Below, in pieces: positions 47,219 through 58,117 of a stretch of 64,000 nucleotides of DNA (position 1 is its first letter; each line of letters opens with the position of its first letter). The stretch lies in the NCBI GenBank assembly GCA_037974965.1, contig JBBPFI010000003.1, positions 1,674,001-1,738,000 of the forward strand, given 5' to 3'. The notes under the pieces were generated by a model. It made no database searches. It was not told the DNA's origin and was given only the letters and a program-made list of their open reading frames with translations. The position numbers and the translations under genes were made by a program. The DNA is from Dacryopinax spathularia. Lineage: Eukaryota; Basidiomycota; Dacrymycetes; Dacrymycetales; Dacrymycetaceae.

Positions 47219-48019
47219 AACGCTTGAACGCATGAACTTCTCTCAAGTACTCTGAGTATCTTTCCCCTAGCACGGCACATAATCGCATAAACCCCTTCCT
47301 TTTCTCTTGCAAGTCCGAAAACTCTTGCAATCTGCTAGTTATCTAGTTGTCTTTCATCGGTCTTGTCGCCCTATCCTTTACGTTACCTGGTTAGTCTGTT
47401 GAATGCATTGATAGAGACGTCGACTCTAGAGCACCTGCGTGATGCTCGTGTTTCCTTCAACGGTCATCTGTGGCAGGATGTGCAGAGGGTAACGGAATGC
47501 ACTCCGATGAACTCGTCGACGCGTACATGGCGGTGTTTTTTTCCGTACAAGGTGATGCGTTCGTTCCCAAGACAACTCGAGGCCAGCTTCCCGGGCATTG
47601 GCAGGAATATGAGCTATGAACGAGCTGCCTTGCATTACTGATTTCCTATCCCCGCCCTCCCCTCCCCACACAGGAAGGGCGGATAAAAACGAGTGCGACA
47701 GAACAAACGAGCGTGCTATGTATCAAGGACCGACAACGTGCGATGCACAAAAACGGACAATGGAAGATGAAAACTGGAAAATCAAAGCAAGGTGCTTGCT
47801 TGGGGAATGGGGAGTGGGCAAATCAAAGAAGAATGTGTGACTGTGTAAGAATGTGAAGAAGTGGATGTGAGAAGGGTATCCGCTATGGCTGTCAAAAAGT
47901 GTAAGAAAGTGTATAAAAAGTGTAAAGAAGTATGAACGTCCGGTGTCCGGTAAAAATAAAACAAAACAAAGGAGAATCGTCGAGACCATATCACGCCGCA
48001 GCAAATGGGAGGAAGGGCG
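47219..48019. other. Intergenic between convergent genes, with GTGTAAGAA-like repeats
   Basis: About 800 bases. At 47839-47935 imperfect copies of GTGTAAGAA / GTGTAAAGAA recur, interspersed with ATGTGAAGAA. No coding exon is supported. Confidence 0.5.
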
Positions 48020-50420
48020 CTAGCTAGCAGGGACGACCACCTCCGGCAGCGGTCCTCCCACCACCCCAACGGACCCCGAGGTCGCAGTAACAGCACTCAT
48101 CCTGACCATACCCATGCCCACGACACTCTCGTCCCTAGGCGGCGGCCTCGGTTTCCTAATCTTGCGGCCTTCCCTCTGGCTCTCCCTCTCCCTTTCCCGC
48201 GGACTAGCGGCAGACGGCCGACGGTGATGCTGTTCAGGCTGACGAGGCGTCCCATCTGGGCTCGGGCTGGGGAGAGTAGAGCGGGTTGGAGAGTCGGGCG
48301 TGGGTGTTATGTCGAGCTCTTCTTCTTCCGTTCTCGGTTGCTCTTCGTCCCTTCTTGCTTGTGGCTGCTCTTGCTGTTGCTCTTGCTCTTGCTGCCTCGT
48401 ATTGCTGGTCGGATGGGCTGGCTGGCTGAGCTCGCCCGGGCCCGGGTGGTGGGAGGTTGGCCAGTGGTCAACGGGGGAAGGGTCTTCCACCGGACTCTGA
48501 GGCACGCTCTCCAGCACCCCGCCTCCTCCTCCTCTTTCTCTTTCCCTCTCCCTGCTAGGGGTACCTCTCGCACTCCCACTACTCGGCGTAGGAGCCGACC
48601 CATGTGTGGACGCCGACGTCGGCGAATACACAGGCGTCAGTCCCGGAGAAGAGCGGGGCGACCCAGCCCCCGATCCTTGCGGGGCGTACGGGTGGGGGAC
48701 GGAGCTTGCGCGATATCGTCTCACTACACACCCCAGAAAGGGGAAAAGTCAGCTATATGCGCCTTTTTCTTCTCTAGGAAAAATGAAGGAGAGGAAAGAG
48801 AAGAGAGAGGAGAGAGGAGAGAGGGAAGGAGAGGAGAGGAGAGGGAGAGAAAGCGGAGAGAGGAGAGAGGAGAGAAAGGGAGAGAGGAGGCGTACCATTC
48901 TCTTCCCACCCCTGCCCCCCGCCCGCACCCACATACACGCTCCTCCTCCCCTCCTCCACCCCCCCTACCCCTCCTCCTCCTCCCCCCAACCCAAACCCAG
49001 GTGGAGAGGGGTAGAACGCACTCACCCTCCCCTGTCCCAAACCAAACCGATCCGCCTGAGCCTGCGGAAACAACCCCGGCGCCAACGGCTCAGGGAGGAC
49101 AAGCTCGACTCTTCCCCTCATATGGGGCGCGTGGGGCGCTCCTCTCCACCCTGTGCTCGCTGCTGCTGCTGCGCCGGAGGGGAGCGGAGGGTGCAGTGAG
49201 GAGGAGTGGATGGAGGCGCGTGTGTGGACGGAGGCGCGTGTGTGATGCGAGTGGTGCGAGTGGTGGGAGTGGTACGAGTGGTGCGAGTGGTGGGAATGGT
49301 GCGAGTGGTGCGAGGAGGCGATCGAGGGTGCGTAGGCGTGTTTGCCTGGTCCGATACGGGGGGAGGAGCGGGCTGGGCGGGGGGTCGCGTATATGCTTGG
49401 TCCTCCTGGTCCTCCTGCTGAGGGGCCAGAGTTGGCTGAACCTGAGCCTGAGGCACTAGCAGAAGCGGATGTGCTGGAAGAGGAGTTGACGCTCGTTCTT
49501 GACGGTCTGGAAGAAAGAGCAGCGGCAGCTTTCTCCCTCTCCCTCGCTTTTTCCAGATCTGCGTCACCAGCAAGCGTGGCTGTTATCCCCGCTTGTGCCG
49601 CGTATGCCCCCTCCCCGCCCAGGAGGGGATCAGGAGAATTAGGCACACTCTCACTCTCCACTCCATATTTCTCCTCCCCCGGTGCAGCCGGAGTAGGCAC
49701 CACCACACCCTGCTCGCCCAGCTCAAGCTCGCTCACGCTCTCCTCTGCCCCGCTCACCGCAGTCGGGGTCCAGCTGCCCCTCTTTTGCTCTTGGGCGCGC
49801 GAGCTCCAGCTTCCGTTCGCGCTGTATTGTCTTCTGACTCCTCCTCCTCCTCCTGCGGCGGGAGGGACGGCCCCCGCTACGAGGGAGGCGAACGAGCCGG
49901 ATTCGTAGAACGACTTCCGCTCGTGGTCGTTCGCGAATAACTGGCTAGGCGGGTGTAGGGAATGGGAATAAGAGCCATACGGCGCGTAGGGCGGTGGGTA
50001 AGCCGGCGGAGGTGGGAGAGGTGGTGGCGGGGGGGTGGTACCGCGTCGACGGGTGAAGAACCTGTACCCGCGCCAGATGACGAGGATGAGGAGAAGGAAG
50101 GCGAGGGCGGAGAGGACGCCTATTACTGGTGTTGAGATTGGTAGCTTTGGGGAGGCGAGGCCGGAGGAGGGGAGGGCTGTTGTTGAGGGTTGGGCGGAGG
50201 AGGTGAGGGAGTGGGAGGTGGTTGAGGAGGTGGTTGAGTGGGACGTGGTGGACGTGGAGGAGGACGTTGAAGAGGATGTCGTGGAGCTCGACGGACGGGA
50301 AGAGGTTGTCGACTGCTGACTCGTCGTGGGTGGTGTGCTAGCTGCGCTCGTCGTGGCTTGCACCGACGGCGTACTCGTAGTGGCTGCCGGTACAGAAGCA
50401 GCCGGAGTAGTCGTAGCCAT
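48020..50420 (-). CDS. Single-pass membrane protein with Ser/Thr-rich ectodomain and His-Ser repeat
   Basis: Two exons, 50420-48896 and 48723-48020, give 742 residues. The intron (48895-48724) is a long pyrimidine tract on the coding strand. Residues 1-92 are nearly all Ser, Thr, Pro and Ala with no cleavable signal peptide. A membrane span follows at about 98-116 (VIGVLSALAFLLLILVIW), then a basic stop-transfer (RGYRFFTRRRG). The remaining 620 residues are low complexity: Pro-rich just after the membrane, Gly-rich, and with an HHS repeat (nt about 49238-49313). The layout (glycosylatable Ser/Thr stalk, one span, disordered cytosolic tail) resembles cell-wall stress sensors of the Mid2/Wsc type, but no Wsc domain or NPxY is seen, so that is only an analogy. 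Confidence 0.75.
48786..48890. repeat. GA-rich low-complexity tract inside an intron
   Basis: An almost pure GAGAGG/GGAGA run on the plus strand. It fills most of the intron of the minus-strand membrane-protein gene, so the transcript reads CUCUCC. It could form a triplex or H-DNA. Confidence 0.85.
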
Positions 50421-51833
50421 CCTCCTTCTTCTCTTTCAACCTTTTCAGGCCGATCGTCCAACCGGAAGGAGAGAGGAGCTGAGCAAGCAAGGAGGAGGAT
50501 ACAGTCAGAGAGTAGTAGACCACAGAGTCGTGTTGTTTTGCAAGATATTAGAGAGGGATGATTATAGCTGTGCCATCCGTATTCGTATAGCGATACCGTG
50601 AGCGTAAAACGAGTGTGACGATCTTGAGGTGCGGTGAGGTGGGACGATGACGATGCCGTCGATGCCGGTCAGCGCTGTCGATGACTGAATGTGCGATGAG
50701 CGATGAGCGATGAGGGCGAACGTGTGATGGGGGCGGGGACGGGTAAAATGAACGGGCAGAATACGGTGGTGACGGGGTAAGGGTAGGCAGGGCAGGGGGA
50801 GGCGAAGAGGGGGAGATGACGGAAGTACGGCCCCGGTCACGGAGGGGGAGAGAAAGAAGCGACAGCGAGCAACGAGGGAAGGGGAGCGAAGAGAAGGAAG
50901 GCGAGCAAGTGAGCAGAGAAAGAAAAGGAAGACCACAGAATTCCCTGCGGTCAGCGATGGGCTCGCGGAGAGATCAGCGAGCAGCGAGCAGCGCAGACCC
51001 ACAAAGTGAGCGAGCATACAACGCCGATCCTCGGCACGCTTTCCCACAGGCCACTCCCAGCTCGTCCTGGTCTCTCAGTGAGCCTTGCCCGCGCTCGAAA
51101 AGGGGAGGAAAATAGAGCGCGTCAGCTTCCGTTCCATTTTTGGTGAGGCGTGTGAGGCCGGACGCGTCGGACGAGGACGAGAGTTATGACGTTTTCCTCT
51201 TGTTCCTCTTTTCGCACCTGAGCCGTCCCTTGCGCGTGAGGGGAGCGATTTATGCCGTCCATCCGTTTGCCACCAGAGCAACATTTGCCTAACGTTCCAA
51301 AACCAGAGTTGATCGCATTATGTTACTGTATTATAACTCACCTTCATCTTCAACTGCATAAGTAGTCCATACCAAAGGCGGACTGGTTATTGATGACGAT
51401 CCTCCCAACCCTCATCAACCTCACCAGCCTCATCAACCGCCCGCTCGGCATCTCCCGGCGGTAAGGGTCGCCCAAGCAACAAGCGCCGCCTTCCTTCCAT
51501 ATAGAACGCCCACCGGTCCCTTTAGCCAAGACAAGCTTTTGACAAAAAACACACAACGGTGCCGTCTTCATCAATTGTCTTTTCGGTTCGGGTTCTTGAG
51601 GGTTGCGAGGGTCGTTCGGCTCCACTACGTAGTTAACGGACAAGACATGGCGGTTGGAGAGTACTCTGAGGAGATTTGGTTAACGATTAATAATTACTTT
51701 TTGAGTTGTAGGTTGGACTAGGGTACAGTTGTCGTGAGGGTATCCGATACAGGCTCTATCTCCAATCTATCTATTCCTCCTCGTTATTTCAATCCGTCCA
51801 TCCGTCCGTCCATCCGCCTTGCCCATAGTCAGC
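50421..51833. other. Intergenic, promoter of the membrane-protein gene
   Basis: 1.4 kb between two minus-strand genes. An open frame on the minus strand (50562-51047) is hydrophobic but matches nothing and lacks a coding look. A TCCGTCCA-type simple repeat sits near 51792-51818. Confidence 0.5.
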
Positions 51834-53658
51834 TCAAGGCGTATTCGAGAACCGACTCCTCTTCCTCAACATCGGTCCCCACTTAAAGAACACAAACGGC
51901 AGCGGAGCCATAACCAGCGTCAACCCCGCCAAAAGCGCACTAGCGCCCACCGTCCCCAATCTCGCATACATATAATTCGAGAAAAGCGGGAAGACAGCCG
52001 CAAACGCGCTCCGCATAAAACTGTTGCTTGCCATCGCGCTCGCCGCTACGGGTCTGTAAGTAGTGACGAGAAAGGTGAATACGCTCGTGAAGACCCAGAT
52101 CGTGCCGCAGCCGAAGGGGATGCTCCCGAGGATAGGGACGATCCAGTGCACACTGGGGTAGGTCGTGAATGCGAACCAGAAGAGGCCGATGGGGACGGTT
52201 ATGGCGCCTGCCATGCCTATGTACAGCCTGGACTCTGGCGGAGGGGGGCCACCGTAGCGCGCCCACTCGCGTTGGTCGAGAGGACCCCAGATGAAGAACT
52301 GCGTCGCGGTCCCGAAGACGATCCCGATGCCCATGCCGATAAAGGCGAGCCCGTTCTGCTCGAGCGAGAAGCCGTGTCCGTCCCGGAAGACAATGGGGAA
52401 CGCGTTGAAGAAGAGGTAGAGGATCCCCAGGAGGAGAGAGGTCCACGTGTTGAGAAGGAGCGCCATCGGCTCGAACAGGATGATCTCGAAGGGCTTGTAG
52501 CACGAGAAGAAGATGGTGTGCAGGATGGACTTGTTCGACTTCTCGATAGGGGCGTAGTATCGCTTCTCGCCGGTCTCTTTCCGCAGCTTGATCGCTTTCC
52601 GTTTCAGCAGCACGGGGCGGTAGGTCTCAGGCACGAACTGCATGAGTCGTTAGGAACCACATTCTCGCCTCCTGCTGTGGAGCGAGGACTCACCAAGAGG
52701 ATCAGGACGATCTCCACAAACGTCCAGATCAGGATCACGTAGTACGTCCACCTCCAATCCGCATTCTGGTTAATAAACCCCGCCACCAACGGCCCAACTA
52801 CGGGGCCCAAGAACGGGCTAGCAGTGTACACGGCCATAGGATGTCCCACATGCTGGTGCGTGAACAGATCGCTCACTGTGCCCCCCGCAACGGACATGAA
52901 TGCCGCACCGGAGAAGCCGGTTATGAACCTGAACACTAGGTGGAGAGGGGCGGAGTTGGCGAACGCGACGGGGAGGTTGAGCAGGAGGAAACAGACGAAG
53001 GAGATGAGGTAGATGTTGTTCCTCCCGAAGAACTCGGATACTACCGTCCCAAATCAGCACACTATGCTCCCTGACAGTGGCAAGGCGAGGAGGGACTTAC
53101 ATGGTCCGAGAAGGAGGGGACCGATACCGAGGCCTTCGACATATAGCGACACCGTGAGGATGGCAACTTCCTGGCTGATGCCGAACGAGTTCTCGAGCCC
53201 CTGGTACGTCGAGGTAGCCAGCGAAGAAGCGCATGTCACGCATAGCGCAGCGCTGCATATGAGCATGACGATCCTCCATTTCTTCGCCAGGCTCCAGTTC
53301 AGTGGGTCTACAGGCAAGGAAGGATCGTCAGTCCTGCCCCCTGCAGCTGAGCGCGTGACAAGGACGTACCTTCCTCTCCTTCTAACGTTACCTCAATCTC
53401 GCCCTCCTTCCCCTCCTTATTCCCTCCAGCACCGGAAGGCCCAATCTCCCCATCAGTAGACTCCTCATTCCTCGGCGTCCTCTCCCCATCCTGGGCCTGC
53501 TCCAGCCCGCGCTGTCTCTCCGCCTTCTCCAGATCGATCTCTCCCGCCGCTGCCCGAGTGGGAAGCGTCTCCGAGGAAGGCATGCGCAGCGTCGTCGAGC
53601 TGCGGGAAGCGATTGGCTGGTCGTATGGTGTTCCTGTTGGTCGGGAGGCGGTCTCCAT
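51834..53658 (-). CDS. MFS transporter, DHA1 drug/polyamine family (copy 2)
   Basis: Four exons, 53658-53370, 53307-53101, 53040-52694 and 52637-51834, give 548 residues. It has the same fold and motifs as the transporter at 19223-20977: DPLNW before helix 1, QEVAILTVSLYVEGLGIGPL, motif C ASPFLGPVVGPLVAGF and WRWTYYV. Exon 2 (207 nt), exon 3 (347 nt) and all intron phases equal those of copy 1. The N-terminal 95 residues differ almost completely and are acidic, rich in Glu and Gly, which suggests separate regulation. Plasma-membrane proton-coupled export of polyamines or drugs is inferred from the family. Confidence 0.94.
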
Positions 53659-54924
53659 AGACAGTAAGTCCGGTTGACTTCGAGATGAATTCGAGATGAC
53701 TTCGAGATTTGGAATTCAGTAGGTGGAGTGCCAGGTAAGCGGCGTATATGCAGTTCAGGCGCGAGGATATTACTCCGAGCGAAGTAGGCGGTATATCACT
53801 CTAGCTGCAAGTGCTGGCAGACGTTGAGGAACGTTTACTGCTCCAAAGGCCGAGGCAGGAGAGGGCGGGGAATGTTGCTTGCTTTGCTGGCCAACTTGCT
53901 GCTCATCGCCGTAGGCTATATATAACACCCGATGCTGATCTTGCGTCGGTGGGGAAGCATTCGGGGCGCATAGGCGGCGGGAAGCACGTCGGCTGGAGCC
54001 TATGTCGAAAAAGACCGCGGCTTACGTCCGACCGCGCTTCCAAACCGCATCAGAACCTCAACCTCAACCGCCGACGCCGAAACGTCCCATCACCTCGCCC
54101 ACCCAAACTTCTTCCCCCTCAGGCTCAAGCTCAAAACCTGGCTGACTCTGACGTTTGAAAAAGCGGAGCCCCGATTGGGTTTACGCCGAATTGGGGGCAA
54201 ACTTTGGTCAGCAGGGCCCAACTTCGGTGGCGGTGTGAGAACAAAAACGGGCTTAAAGCCGATGACGTCAGGGTGGATTTCCACCGCTTCTTCGGCGAGT
54301 GGGCGCGTTGGTGGGGAGCGTCCATCTGTTTTGAGGCTTGAATGGGTATGGGAGGGGGTTATTAATGAATTGACTGCTTTGTCGGATTATGTGAGATGCG
54401 GCATTTTTGGTTGTGTGAGATGCATGATAGGTCCGAAGGAGTGGTGGCCCGATTGGCTTCCCTCCTACTGTATCGGGGATTTGCTTACAAGAGCGACATG
54501 CGTTCCTATTAGCAGCTTAGATGAGCGCGTCCTAGTAGGGAGGGGTTCTGGGAGAATGGGGAAGGTGAAACGGCTGGTCCCTCCCGCACGGGCGCGGCTG
54601 GTCTAGCCCTTACCGCAGGAAGTTTGGGGTATAGGCCGCTGATGGGCGGCTTATGTGAGGCGTGCGTTGTTTGTTCATCAGTGATTTGGGGACTTCGCCG
54701 AGGAGAAACCGGATTGCGTAGGATGCTGCGATGTCGGGCGACATGGTTCATATGTGCCATGGGACAGTCTACGTAGTTGTCGTATGTCGAGTCACCGGCA
54801 AATCAGCTGAAGTTAGGACATGCTTATTTCATTGCAACTACTCGAATATACATTATGCCTCTTACTCAGCTTCTCGTTTTAGATACATTGCACTCATGCA
54901 CCCCCTCCTCACTCAGCGCAGCGC
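53659..54924. other. Intergenic, promoter of transporter copy 2
   Basis: About 1.27 kb between two minus-strand genes. A 143-residue plus-strand frame (54175-54606) matches nothing I know and is not called. Confidence 0.45.
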
Positions 54925-56005
54925 CTACTTCGTCCTCCTCCTCTTCGGCTTAAACTCCGAATCATACGTCCTAAAGAAATCCATCGGCAACTGCGGGTCC
55001 TGCCCCGTCAAGCTCGCAAAAGCGATCGTCGACACATAGTTCGTCTTCCCCTCTCTCACGAGGGAATAATAGTCGAGCAGATACTCTTTTTCGGATTCGT
55101 CTAGGTCTGTGTCGCTGTCGAGCAGGGACTTGGCTTCCTCTGGTGAGATGTCTTCGAATTGGAGCTTGAGGTTGAGCGCTTCGTTCGCGGCGGTGGCGAG
55201 TTCTTCGCCGGCGGTGAGCCTGGATCATCATTAGTCCGCCTCTACAAGCCGTAGATGGAGAGCGGGGACTTACATAGTGCCGGTGAGGACGATAAGCTGA
55301 CCACGATGCCGGTCGCTCAGCCCGTGCGGACCTTCGCCGACCAGCACGTGAGCTGCGCAGAGGGCAATATCACCCAGCGCAATAGGGGCAAACTTGTGCA
55401 TCGTGCCGATGGGCAGGCGAATCTTGCCCGTCGTCGCTGCGTCCTTGTTATACAGCAGCAAGTTCTCCGCATAGAAGCCGGCGCTACGGGAAGCAAGGTG
55501 TCAGTAGCCAGTTGAGCTGGGGGAGAATGTAGGGTGCGCACCGGATAATGCAAGGCGAATGCCCCGCCTCCGTCTTCGTATCCCCCTTATTCCACATAAA
55601 CTTGGCCTCCATATCGATAAACTCCCTCAGCCTCGGCTGCTTATCCCTCTCCGCCAGGTCCGCCCCGGCCGAACTAAGCAGCACGGTGCTCTGAATCCCC
55701 GCTTTTCTAGTGATGTCCATCATAATGTCCGTCAGCTTCATCTTGTCCTTATGCGCAGGGGGGATGAGCATTATTCGATCCGCTCCCGAGTTCTTCAGCG
55801 CTTCGAGGAGCGAGTCCGGGTCGGACGGTTCCATCGGGACAACGAGCGCACCGAGCGACTCGAGGTCGTCGCATTTTGCGGGGTCGAGAGCGACGAGTGT
55901 GAGGGATGAGATCTTGGACTTGAAGTTCTCGTCCGTGAGGAGGAGCTCGGCGATGAGGTGGCCGGTCTGGCCGTCGGCGGAGGTGAGGCAGATATTGACG
56001 GGCAT
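54925..56005 (-). CDS. NmrA-like NAD(P)-binding Rossmann protein
   Basis: Three exons, 56005-55542, 55483-55274 and 55219-54925, give 322 residues. The N-terminal strand-loop ICLTSADGQTGHLIAELLL is an atypical SDR nucleotide loop of the NmrA type. RIMLIPPAHKDKM and VLLSSAGADLAERD follow, the latter being the strand that in SDRs carries active-site residues, here without a clear YxxxK. AGFYAENLLLYNKD fits the NmrA substrate-side pattern. Members act as NAD(P)-sensing regulators or as quinone/azo reductases, and sequence cannot separate these. The C-terminus is basic (FKPKRRRTK), a possible nuclear signal. Confidence 0.85.
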
Positions 56006-56773
56006 GCTGATTTTTGCTCAGTGGGGAGGGGGGTTGGGTGGGAAACGGAGGGCCGAGGTCGAAGGGAGGCAGTCCTTAAATGCCTGTGTGCGAACGGTTC
56101 GACACGGTACTGGGCATGCGGTCACAGGAGGCGCACTTCGACCCAACTTGACGTCAACCTCGTCTCACACCCACCCAGAGAACTCAGAATCACCAAGCCG
56201 CTCCTCTGCTACTCGCTTCCCCAAAGTCGGGGAACAGTGACGTACCCCATAACCACCCAAATCTCGCTCAGATGTGGGGATCGAGCCGCAGTCGCCGATC
56301 AAAGCGGTCTGTCCTGAAGCTTCTGAGAGATGGGAGGCTTCGTTAAGCGATTGGCCGCGCTTTTCGCTCGAGGCTGGGGTCTTACGGCCTCCAGATCGGG
56401 GTCGAGGCGCCCTGCGAAGAGGCTTCAGGTCCTGGAGGTTGGGTATGGCATGACGACACTTGGAGTGTCATGAGTCCCTGCTCGCCAGACCTACCGGGCT
56501 GGAGCAGCACGCGAGAGCGTAGAGACCGGGTTCGATCTGCGATTGGACCAAGCGAGCAGGAGAGTCCAAAGGCGGCTAGAGCTACCCCACAAATGTATGC
56601 GGCTTCTGCATAGCCACTGGCATAAGCTAAAGAGGGCATGACGTCGTCTTGCGGTTCTTTACCGTGTTTCTGGACGGGTTGCCAAGCAGTCTGATCTTCC
56701 ACGTCCAACAAGTGATACAAGATCAAGATCAGTTAACAAAGGACGGAGTTGTTGATGCAGAATGGTGATGGTA
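56006..56773. other. Intergenic, NmrA-like promoter side
   Basis: About 770 bases between two minus-strand genes, with no coding exon. A GATCGAGCC-containing segment near 56278 recalls a tRNA T-arm but does not fold into a tRNA. Confidence 0.5.
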
Positions 56774-57872
56774 TTATGCATGCATCTTCTCAAATACTGC
56801 TACTCCTTCGCGACCCAGCGCCGTGGCACACTCGACGATCCTGGCTCCTGCTCGTTGCATCCTCCTAACGCCAGCAGCATCGCTCACGCCCCCCACTCCG
56901 ATGACAGCAATCTTCTGCATGGCAGGTGAAGGGTGTTCTGCCAAAAGAGTCGAAAACCGATGCACATTCCTGTGATGGACGTTGAGCTCGGTTCTGGGTG
57001 GCCAGCTATCAAAGGATGACGGTGCTCACCCCAGCGACAACGCGTGCAACGCACTCCCCGCCATTCCCCCATAGCCCCCGGGCAGCGCCCATCCTTCTCC
57101 CTCCAGCCCCGCTTCCTCCGCACCGGATATACATCCCCCAAGCGTATTCGTACACGTAAGGAAAGAGATCGGGTTCCTCTCCTCTCCCTCCCCTTCCAGC
57201 AAATGGATGACATCCAATATCCCCGTAAACTGGGCCGGGATGACATAAGGCGGCAACTTCAGCCCTACCGTAAGCGTCGGATCTTGACTCGCGGCGCGTG
57301 CTAGCACCTGCAGGAGGGGGAAAAGAGCCGGAGGGTCGTAGGACGGTGGAGGCTTGGAGGGGATGTTAGGGCAGGAAGTGTTCAGCTCGATGCCGATTCG
57401 ACTTGTGGTGCGTTGGTGGCCACCTAGCTCTAGGCGGAGGGTTTGGATCGCTTGGATCATTGATCCCAGCTCGTCGGGTTCGGAGGAGGTGATTGAGATA
57501 ACTATTGGCTTATGGGAGCTGGTGGAGGAGAGGAGATCACGAATCCAGGTGATATACTGCGCCAGTGGGAAAGGGGAGTAGCCATAGCTGTTGAGCGAAG
57601 CGATCGGGGTAAAGGCATGCTACATCGACCCATGGTTTTGAGTCTATGCTGATCAACATCGAGCAGTGAGTGGGTCTGACCTGGTGGATGGAGGGATCTT
57701 CGGCGAAGCCGTTCATCGTTGCCGTACGGGTCGTTACACCGCCTGTGTAGGGACTGTCGTATAACGCTTTCAGGTCTTTCTCGTCCGACGCCCAGGGGCA
57801 GGCGGAGTTCAGGACGGGGCCTGTGAAGGCGAGTGTATGGATAGTACCGTAGACGTCGTTGGTCGGTGCCAT
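56774..57872 (-). CDS. URA1: Class 1A dihydroorotate dehydrogenase (fumarate-type, Ura1-like)
   Basis: Three exons, 57872-57681, 57619-57030 and 56969-56774, give 325 residues, close to yeast Ura1 (314). Signatures are NSACPWASDEKDLKALYDS, TRTATMNGFAEDP, the loop NTSCPNIPSKPP carrying the catalytic-base Cys of class 1 enzymes, GGYGGMAGSALHALSL, and the flavin-binding end VIGVGGVSDAAG. The enzyme oxidises dihydroorotate to orotate with fumarate as acceptor in the cytosol, without the respiratory chain. There is no presequence. Most fungi rely on the mitochondrial class 2 enzyme, so this may be a second, transferred or paralogous enzyme. A related dihydropyrimidine or dihydrouracil oxidoreductase is the main alternative. 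It diverges from the UNC79-like gene by 245 bases. Confidence 0.85.
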
Positions 57873-58117
57873 CTCCGAGATTCAGACAGAGCCGGCTGGC
57901 GCAAGGTGGTGTGTAGGAGTGGCTCGCGCCGTTTGTGCTGGCTGGATTTACATCGTGGTCGGAGGAGGAATGATAAGAAACAGAAGCTCATTGTTAGCAC
58001 AGCCCCTTACACGAGTGATGCGCTCCTAAACAGGAAACCGACGATCCCTAAACTGCCGCAACACCCAAACCAAAACCTCGCCCATGTACCAATAACTCCA
58101 CAAGAGAATAAAGAGGG
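57873..58117. promoter_or_regulatory. Compact bidirectional promoter, DHODH and UNC79-like gene
   Basis: Only 245 bases separate the two start codons, so the genes must share a promoter region. No TATA box or known factor site stands out. Confidence 0.55.

Noticed and set aside
48606-49459. Long plus-strand frames rich in Arg and Pro
   Set aside because: They are antisense shadows of the minus-strand membrane-protein gene, in low-complexity DNA.
50562-51047. 161-residue hydrophobic minus-strand ORF
   Set aside because: It lies in the promoter of the membrane-protein gene. The hydrophobicity comes from CT-rich sequence, and no homolog is recognised.
54175-54606. 143-residue plus-strand ORF
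   Set aside because: No family match, no supporting splice sites and no protein-like periodicity.
56270-56330. Possible minus-strand tRNA (GATCGAGCC resembling a T-arm)
   Set aside because: The loop lacks the TTCRANY consensus, and no acceptor, D or anticodon stems form at the right distances.
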